From Chlorobiota bacterium (lineage in GTDB: Bacteria; Bacteroidota; Bacteroidia; Bacteroidales; JAADGE01), in assembly GCA_013153575.1 (NCBI GenBank), contig JAADEE010000226.1, positions 1 through 7,252 on the forward strand: a stretch of 7,252 bases of DNA, in the 5' to 3' direction. The notes under the pieces are model-generated. The model saw nothing but the letters and a program-made list of their open reading frames with translations, was not told the DNA's origin and ran no database searches. A program made the position numbers and the translations under genes. This document shows positions 1 through 4,401 of the stretch, one piece after another; position 1 is the stretch's first letter; every line of letters starts with the position of its first letter.

Positions 1-590
1 GAGCAAGAACATCTTCACAAGGTATTGATTACATTTCAAAATTTATTAACAGCACAGACAATATTAAACATATAATTGTTCAAGAACTTCCTGAAACCCC
101 TGAATCGTTTATTCACTTAGATATGGTTTTTACATTATTAGACAATGACAGATGCATGGTTTATGAACCTCTAATAATGAAAAAAAGTAAATATGCTACA
201 CTACACCTTATTATTGAAAATAAGAAAATTAAATCAATAAAAGAAGTAAGTAATATTCCTTCAATTTTAAATGATTTAGGAATGCCTGTAAAACCAATAT
301 CATGCGGAAATGGTAAATTTCAATATCAAGAAAGAGAGCAATGGCACAGTGGAGCAAACTTTTTTGCATTTGCACCGGGCAAAATAATAGGATATGAAAG
401 AAACACAAACACAATTGAAGCCTTAAATAATGATGGTTTTGAAGTTTTAAAAGCTACAGATGTAATATCCGGCAAAAAAAATGTAGATGATTATAAAAAA
501 GTTGTTGTTACAATACAAGGTTCGGAACTATCAAGAGGTGGAGGTGGTGCAAGATGCATGACTATGCCAATTAGAAGAACAAAAATTTAA
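1..590 (+). CDS. arcA: Arginine deiminase, C-terminal part (5' end outside window)
   Basis: Arginine deiminase hydrolyses L-arginine to citrulline and ammonia, the first step of the cytoplasmic arginine deiminase pathway. The reading frame is open from base 3 and gives 195 residues before the TAA at 588-590; an internal ATG at 123 is not the true start, because family motifs lie upstream of it. Visible motifs are ARTSSQGI at residues 1-8 (matching the family's ERTS-type arginine-binding segment), HLDMVF at 38-43 with the catalytic His38 and Asp40, QEREQW at 109-114, and SELSRGGGGARCMTMP at 174-189 with the nucleophilic Cys185. The spacing of Arg2 to His38 is close to that of characterised deiminases. 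Family members are about 410 residues, so roughly half is missing at the window edge. Nothing suggests a broken gene. No ornithine carbamoyltransferase, carbamate kinase or antiporter gene is visible nearby. The family assignment is secure; the symbol is conventional. Confidence 0.93.
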   Translation, partial: ARTSSQGIDYISKFINSTDNIKHIIVQELPETPESFIHLDMVFTLLDNDRCMVYEPLIMKKSKYATLHLIIENKKIKSIKEVSNIPSILNDLGMPVKPISCGNGKFQYQEREQWHSGANFFAFAPGKIIGYERNTNTIEALNNDGFEVLKATDVISGKKNVDDYKKVVVTIQGSELSRGGGGARCMTMPIRRTKI

Positions 591-637
591 TTTTTAGAAT
601 TTATGTTCTTTAACATTCCTTTTAACTCAATATTTTA

Positions 638-645
638 TATCTTTG
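638..645 (+). promoter_or_regulatory. Candidate Bacteroidota -7 promoter element for the hydroxybutyryl-CoA dehydrogenase gene
   Basis: TATCTTTG matches the TAnnTTTG -7 element of Bacteroidota sigma factor promoters. It lies 22 bases before the ATG at 668, in the 77-bp gap after the arginine deiminase gene, which would give a very short leader. No good TTTG -33 box is seen at the expected 19-21 base spacing, so this is a partial match in AT-rich DNA. No clear hairpin terminator follows the deiminase gene, so read-through from it is also possible. Confidence 0.4.
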
Positions 646-667
646 AAAAAACACAAAATAAATAAAA

Positions 668-1558
668 ATGAAAAAAATAGCAGTTATAGGAGCAGGAACA
701 ATGGGCAACGGAATTGCACATGTTTTTGCACAATCAGGTTATGAAGTATCACTTATCGATATTAGTGAAAATGCTTTAGAAAAAGCAATGTCAACAATTA
801 AAAAAAATCTTGATAGATTAATAAAAAAAGAAAAAATCTCAGAAAATGAGAAAAATGATACAGTAAACAGGCTTAAAACTTTCACAAGTATTAAAAGTGG
901 AGTAAAAGATGCAGACTTAATTGTTGAAGCCGCAACAGAAAATGAAGAACTAAAACTAAAAATATTTAAAGAACTTGATGAAGTTGCAAAACCAGAAGCA
1001 ATTTTAGCATCAAACACATCTTCAATTTCAATTACCAAAATTGCAGCTGTTACTAAAAGACCAGAAAAAGTAATTGGAATGCATTTCATGAATCCTGTAC
1101 CGATTATGAAATTGGTTGAAATTATAAAAGGTTACAAAACAAGTGATGATGTTATGAATACAATTGTTGAAACATCAAAATCACTTGGCAAAGTTCCTGT
1201 TGAAGTTAATGATTTTCCGGGTTTTGTTGCAAACAGAATCTTAATGCCAATGATTAATGAAGCAATTATTTCATTAAACAGAGGTGTTGCAGGAGTTGCT
1301 GAAATTGATACAGTTATGAAACTTGGAATGGCACACCCAATGGGACCTTTACAACTTGCAGATTTCATCGGACTTGATGTTTGCCTTGCAATAATGGATG
1401 TTCTTTATGAAGGATTAGGCGAAGCTAAATATGCCGCATCACCACTTTTAAAAACTATGGTTGATGCCGGTAATTTAGGAGTAAAATCAGGCGAAGGTTT
1501 TTATTCTTGGAGACATGGAACTAAAGAATTAATTGTTGCTGATAGATTTAAAAAATAA
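668..1558 (+). CDS. hbd: 3-hydroxybutyryl-CoA dehydrogenase
   Basis: This cytoplasmic enzyme interconverts acetoacetyl-CoA and 3-hydroxybutyryl-CoA with NAD(P)H, in butyrate-type fermentation, amino-acid fermentation or beta-oxidation. The 296-residue protein begins with a Rossmann dinucleotide-binding motif, GAGTMG at residues 8-13, and the second strand ends at Asp31, which favours NAD over NADP. The catalytic region is clear: Ser118 in SNTSS, His139 in GMHFMNP and Glu151 in KLVEII, with the His-Glu spacing of 12 seen in the family, plus Asn189 in FVANR. The C-terminal helical domain carries HPMGPLQLADFIGLD at 223-237 and a GVKSGEGFYSW stretch at 271-281. Clostridial enzymes are about 282 residues; the extra length is mostly a short C-terminal tail. 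The start at 668 is the only ATG that keeps the whole Rossmann strand, and it has no Shine-Dalgarno sequence. No thiolase, crotonase or acyl-CoA dehydrogenase gene is beside it, so the pathway cannot be fixed from this window. Confidence 0.96.
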   Translation: MKKIAVIGAGTMGNGIAHVFAQSGYEVSLIDISENALEKAMSTIKKNLDRLIKKEKISENEKNDTVNRLKTFTSIKSGVKDADLIVEAATENEELKLKIFKELDEVAKPEAILASNTSSISITKIAAVTKRPEKVIGMHFMNPVPIMKLVEIIKGYKTSDDVMNTIVETSKSLGKVPVEVNDFPGFVANRILMPMINEAIISLNRGVAGVAEIDTVMKLGMAHPMGPLQLADFIGLDVCLAIMDVLYEGLGEAKYAASPLLKTMVDAGNLGVKSGEGFYSWRHGTKELIVADRFKK

Positions 1559-1578
1559 TAAAAATTTACACAATTTAA

Positions 1579-1617
1579 AATAATTAAAGCCGACTCTAGC
1601 AATCGGCTTTAATTATT
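1579..1617. terminator. Bidirectional hairpin terminator between convergent genes
   Basis: A perfect 15-bp inverted repeat (arms 1579-1593 and 1603-1617) encloses a 9-base loop. The GC-rich core (GCCGA/TCGGC) sits next to the loop and the outer part is A/T, so a T-rich run follows the core when read from either strand. It lies 20 bases past the stop of the dehydrogenase gene and 28 bases past the stop of the leftward formate-tetrahydrofolate ligase gene, which suits termination of both transcripts. Confidence 0.85.
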
Positions 1618-1645
1618 AAAACACAACACCTTACATAATAAAAAA

Positions 1646-3313
1646 TTAAAACAAACCGGAAATATTACCTTCATTATCAATATCAATATTTTCTGATGCA
1701 GGATGTGATGGAAGTCCGGGCATACGCATAATATTTCCTGTAATTGGAATTACAAAACCTGCACCTGCAGCAATTTCAATTTCTCTAACTGTAATTATAA
1801 AATCTTTTGGTCTTCCTAATAATTTAGGATTATCAGATAATGATTTTTGAGTTTTTGCAATACAAATTGCTGAAGCATCTAAACCAAGCTCTGAAATCTT
1901 TTTTAAATCTCTCTTTGCTTTTGCAGTATATACAACATGTTCTGCACCATAAATTTTAACAGCAACAGTTTCTATTTTCTTTTTAACATCCCAATTCCAA
2001 TCATACATTGGGGTAAAATGCTCATTATTATTTTCAGCAGCCTCAATAACCTCTTTTGCTAAATCTAAAGCTCCTTCTCCACCTTTTGCCCAAACTTCTG
2101 CAACAGCAAACCTTGCACCTAAACGTTCAGCTTCTTTTCTTACAATTTCAATTTCTTCATCAGTATCCGTTGCAAATTTATTAAGGGCAATAACCGGACA
2201 AGCATGAAACTGTTTTATGTTTTCAAGATGTTTCTCCAAATTAGGCAAACCTTTACGTACAGCATCAGTATTTGCCTCTGTTAAACTTTTCAAATCTGCA
2301 CCTCCATGATATTTTAAAGCTCTAATTGTTGCTGTAAGAACAACAGCTTTTGGTGATAAATTTGCACTTTGACATTTTATATCAAAGAATTTTTCAGCAC
2401 CTAAATCAAAACCAAATCCTGCTTCGGTAACTGTATAATCTGAAAATGTCATTCCCATACGTGTTGCTATAACTGAATTTGTGCCTTGTGCAATGTTCGC
2501 AAATGGTCCTCCATGAATTATTGCAGGATTTCCCTCAATAGTTTGAACAAGGTTTGGCTTTATTGCATCTTTTAAAAGTGCAGTCATTGCACCTTCAGCT
2601 TTTAAATCTCGAGCATAAATAGGTTTCTTATCAAAAGTATAACCTATAAAAATATTGCCAAGCCTTTCTTTTAAGTTCATTAAATTATCTGCAAGACAAA
2701 GAATTGCCATAACTTCTGATGCTGCTGTAATATCAAAACCTGTTTCACGAGGTATGCCTGAAGTTGTTCCTCCCAACCCAACAACAACATGTCGTAAAGC
2801 TCTATCATTCATATCAACAACTCTTTTCCATGAAATTGTTCTAGGATCAAGGTTTAATGAATTTGTTTTGCTTTGTATGTTATTGTCGATAATTGCAGAA
2901 AGCAAGTTATGAGCTTTTTCAATTGCTGCAAAATCACCGGTAAAATGCAAATTTATATCTTCCATAGGTAAAACTTGCGAATATCCACCACCTGTTGCAC
3001 CGCCTTTAATTCCAAAAACAGGACCAAGCGAAGGTTCCCTTAAAACCACAGTTGATTTTTTACCTAATCTGTTTAGTCCTTCCGATAAACCAATTGAGAT
3101 TGTTGTTTTTCCTTCTCCTGCAGGAGTTGGTGAAATTGCAGAAACAAGTATTAAATTACTTTTCTTAACTTTTTCTAAATCAATTAAATCTAATGGAAGT
3201 TTTGCTTTATATTTTCCGTAAGTTTCAATTACTTCATTATCAATTCCTAATTTTTCCGAAATTTTATTTATATGTTTTAACTTTACTTTTTTTGCTATAT
3301 CTATGTCTTTCAT
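1646..3313 (-). CDS. fhs: Formate-tetrahydrofolate ligase
   Basis: This enzyme (10-formyltetrahydrofolate synthetase) joins formate to tetrahydrofolate using ATP. It feeds one-carbon units to purine, formyl-methionine and serine/glycine metabolism, or works in the methyl branch of the Wood-Ljungdahl pathway. At 555 residues it has the normal length for the monofunctional bacterial form. The P-loop TPAGEGKTT is at residues 63-71, followed by REPSLGPVFG at 92-101 and the first family signature GIKGGATGGGY at 101-111 (Thr107 where Ala is more usual). PMEDINLHFTGD at 116-127, EGNPAIIHGGPFANIAQGTN at 260-279, TEAGFGFDLGAEKF at 296-309 and the second signature ATIRALKYHGG at 328-338 are all present. 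It is the last gene of the leftward cluster, 53 bp after the ThiS-like gene, and ends at the shared hairpin. The leader is A/T-rich without a Shine-Dalgarno sequence. No other folate or Wood-Ljungdahl gene is visible, so acetogenesis cannot be inferred. Confidence 0.97.
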   Translation of the reverse strand: MKDIDIAKKVKLKHINKISEKLGIDNEVIETYGKYKAKLPLDLIDLEKVKKSNLILVSAISPTPAGEGKTTISIGLSEGLNRLGKKSTVVLREPSLGPVFGIKGGATGGGYSQVLPMEDINLHFTGDFAAIEKAHNLLSAIIDNNIQSKTNSLNLDPRTISWKRVVDMNDRALRHVVVGLGGTTSGIPRETGFDITAASEVMAILCLADNLMNLKERLGNIFIGYTFDKKPIYARDLKAEGAMTALLKDAIKPNLVQTIEGNPAIIHGGPFANIAQGTNSVIATRMGMTFSDYTVTEAGFGFDLGAEKFFDIKCQSANLSPKAVVLTATIRALKYHGGADLKSLTEANTDAVRKGLPNLEKHLENIKQFHACPVIALNKFATDTDEEIEIVRKEAERLGARFAVAEVWAKGGEGALDLAKEVIEAAENNNEHFTPMYDWNWDVKKKIETVAVKIYGAEHVVYTAKAKRDLKKISELGLDASAICIAKTQKSLSDNPKLLGRPKDFIITVREIEIAAGAGFVIPITGNIMRMPGLPSHPASENIDIDNEGNISGLF

Positions 3314-3366
3314 TTTATCATTTTTTAATTTATTTCAAATAAGAAACTTTTACAACTTATAACAAA

Positions 3367-3570
3367 TTATCCTCCACTAATCATGTGAATTATATCTACT
3401 TTATCACCATCTTTCACCTTTGTTTCTGAATATTTATCTTTTTTTATTAAATTTCCATTAACTTTTATAACTAAATTTTTAAAAGTAAATTTCTTTTCAG
3501 CTAATAATTCTTTAATTGTATATGTTTCAAGTTTAAAACTTTCTGTTCTATTATTAAGTGTTATTGTCAT
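3367..3570 (-). CDS. thiS: ThiS/MoaD-type sulfur carrier protein
   Basis: This is a 67-residue beta-grasp (ubiquitin-like) sulfur carrier. Such proteins are adenylated at their C-terminal Gly-Gly by an E1-like enzyme and converted to a thiocarboxylate that donates sulfur, for the thiamine thiazole (ThiS) or for the dithiolene of molybdopterin (MoaD). The ThiS pattern is visible: TIKELLAEKK at 18-27, VKVNGNLIKKDKYSETKVKDGDKV at 36-58 in which VNG and DGD are the family hallmarks, and the terminal Gly66-Gly67. The length and the VNG...DGD spacing resemble ThiS more than classical MoaD, which is about 80 residues. It follows the ThiF-like gene by only 19 bp and precedes the ligase gene by 53 bp, so co-transcription is likely. 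No thiazole synthase (ThiG), ThiH or ThiC is visible; the divergent gene instead encodes a pterin-tungsten enzyme, so a MoaD-like role is possible. Confidence 0.88.
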   Translation of the reverse strand: MTITLNNRTESFKLETYTIKELLAEKKFTFKNLVIKVNGNLIKKDKYSETKVKDGDKVDIIHMISGG

Positions 3571-3589
3571 TATTATGAATATTATAAAT

Positions 3590-4171
3590 TTAATTATTAA
3601 GCAAAATATCCAAAACTAAATTTGCTTGCATATTTGCAACAATATTAACCCTTGGAGCAAGTGGTGGATTTTCTTCAGAAACTTCTGATTTTTCGTCACC
3701 ACAAATATACAAATTATCTATTTGTCTGCTTTTTAATGAATTATTATTTCCAAAACCTGCCATTCCAATTCCTGAAATTACAGGGATTTCCGGGAATTCT
3801 AACAGAACAGTTTCAATTAGCATTTGTTTTGCATTTGCATCATCAAATGCTTCAACAATTACATCACAATTTGCAAATATATCTGTTAAATTTTCTTCAT
3901 TAACCTTAACATTATGGATTTCAACTTGCACATTAGGATTTATTTTTTCAATATTATCTTTCAATGCAAAAACTTTTATTTGTCCAATTTGCTCATAAAA
4001 ATAATACTGTCTGTTTAAATTATTTTCACTTACAACATCAAAATCTGCAATAATCAATTTTCCTATTCCTGAACGAGCAAGTGAAACCGCACAATTTGAA
4101 CCTAATCCTCCGGCTCCGGCAATTCCTACGATATTATATTTTAATTTTTCTTTTATTTCCTCAAAAGTCAT
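3590..4171 (-). CDS. thiF: Short ThiF-family (HesA/MoeB/ThiF) adenylyltransferase
   Basis: This is an E1-like enzyme that would adenylate the C-terminal glycine of a ubiquitin-like sulfur carrier, presumably the product of the next gene. The 193-residue protein has the ATP-binding GAGGLGSN at residues 19-26, ADFDVVSENNLNRQ at 42-55 with Asp43, Asp45, Asn53, Arg54 and Gln55, GQIK at 63-66, and EAFDDANAK at 108-116, all in the order usual for the superfamily. The C-terminal APRVNIVANMQANLV at 172-186 is typical of the compact 'family 2' ThiF proteins. E. coli ThiF and MoeB are about 250 residues and bind zinc through two CxxC pairs; here the only cysteines are 27, 102 and 157, so the zinc site is absent. 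Cys157, in LYICGDE, is the one in the later part of the protein. The gene heads the leftward cluster. Whether it serves thiamine or pterin synthesis cannot be decided from sequence alone. Confidence 0.88.
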   Translation of the reverse strand: MTFEEIKEKLKYNIVGIAGAGGLGSNCAVSLARSGIGKLIIADFDVVSENNLNRQYYFYEQIGQIKVFALKDNIEKINPNVQVEIHNVKVNEENLTDIFANCDVIVEAFDDANAKQMLIETVLLEFPEIPVISGIGMAGFGNNNSLKSRQIDNLYICGDEKSEVSEENPPLAPRVNIVANMQANLVLDILLNN

Positions 4172-4222
4172 TTTTATATACTAATACGTTATGCTAAATA
4201 AATAACATTACAAGTTAAAAAA

Positions 4223-4230
4223 CAAATTTA
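4223..4230 (-). promoter_or_regulatory. Candidate -7 promoter element for the thiF-thiS-fhs cluster
   Basis: On the minus strand this reads TAAATTTG, an exact TAnnTTTG match, 52 bases before the ThiF-like start codon at 4171. Transcription would start near 4217. The -33 region has no clear TTTG, but it coincides with the end of the 17-bp palindrome at 4252-4268, so the promoter may depend on an activator. It is a pattern match in AT-rich DNA. Confidence 0.4.
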
Positions 4231-4251
4231 TAAATTATTTAACAATATAAC

Positions 4252-4268
4252 TTATTGAGTTTCAATAA
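4252..4268. promoter_or_regulatory. 17-bp palindrome, candidate operator in the divergent region
   Basis: TTATTGA-gtt-TCAATAA is a perfect inverted repeat with 7-base arms and a 3-base centre. Its centre at 4260 lies about 42 bases upstream of the inferred leftward transcription start, the position at which CRP/FNR-family activators commonly bind. The half-site TTATTGA has some resemblance to FNR-like half-sites, but the centre is shorter than the FNR consensus. It is too AT-rich to be a convincing terminator. The regulator is not known. Confidence 0.4.
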
Positions 4269-4286
4269 ATGTAAAAAAGCAACACG

Positions 4287-4342
4287 ATATGCAAAATACA
4301 ACATATTGATTTTAATTGTTTTATATGCAAAATACAGAATAT
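4287..4342 (+). repeat. Pair of 20-bp direct repeats upstream of the oxidoreductase gene
   Basis: ATATGCAAAATACA occurs at 4287-4300 and again at 4323-4336. Allowing two mismatches, the match extends to 20 bases (4287-4306 and 4323-4342, 18 of 20 identical). The start-to-start distance is 36 bases. A near-inverted third copy, TGTATTTTTGCA at 4348-4359, has one extra T and contains the candidate -7 element of the rightward gene. The arrangement suggests protein binding sites controlling one or both divergent promoters. It could also partly reflect repeated promoter-like sequence on the minus strand. Confidence 0.6.
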
Positions 4343-4349
4343 AAATTTG

Positions 4350-4357
4350 TATTTTTG
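4350..4357 (+). promoter_or_regulatory. Candidate -7 promoter element for the aldehyde oxidoreductase gene
   Basis: TATTTTTG matches TAnnTTTG exactly and is followed by CA. It lies 44 bases before the ATG at 4402, giving a leader of about 40 A/T-rich bases. No TTTG -33 box is present at the expected spacing; that position is occupied by the second direct repeat (4323-4342), consistent with control by a binding protein there. Confidence 0.5.
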
Positions 4358-4401
4358 CAGAAATAAAAAAAATAATTTAACACCCTATAAAATAATAAAA
4401 T

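Noticed and set aside
123..125. ATG at 123 as the start of a short separate gene
   Set aside because: The same frame is open to the window edge and encodes family motifs upstream (ARTSSQGI and the catalytic His of HLD), so the ATG is an internal methionine of arginine deiminase.
582..596. Small A/T inverted repeat (AAAAAT-tta-ATTTTT) at the end of the arginine deiminase gene
   Set aside because: It is only A/T pairs with no GC core, overlaps the stop codon, and is expected by chance in such AT-rich DNA; not convincing as a terminator.
2655..2912. Open frame on the plus strand inside the formate-tetrahydrofolate ligase gene
   Set aside because: It lies wholly opposite a well conserved gene and shows no recognisable motif, so it is a shadow frame.
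3352..3372. CAAATTAT near the end of the ThiS-like gene as a minus-strand promoter for the ligase gene
   Set aside because: It misses the TAnnTTTG pattern (reads ATAATTTG on the minus strand, with the TA out of place), and no better match is seen in the 53-bp gap.
4172..4401. Riboswitch (thiamine pyrophosphate or molybdenum/tungsten cofactor type) in the divergent region
   Set aside because: I looked for the conserved CTGAGA and GC-rich helices of a TPP switch and for an extended GC-rich aptamer; the region is nearly all A/T with only short repeats.
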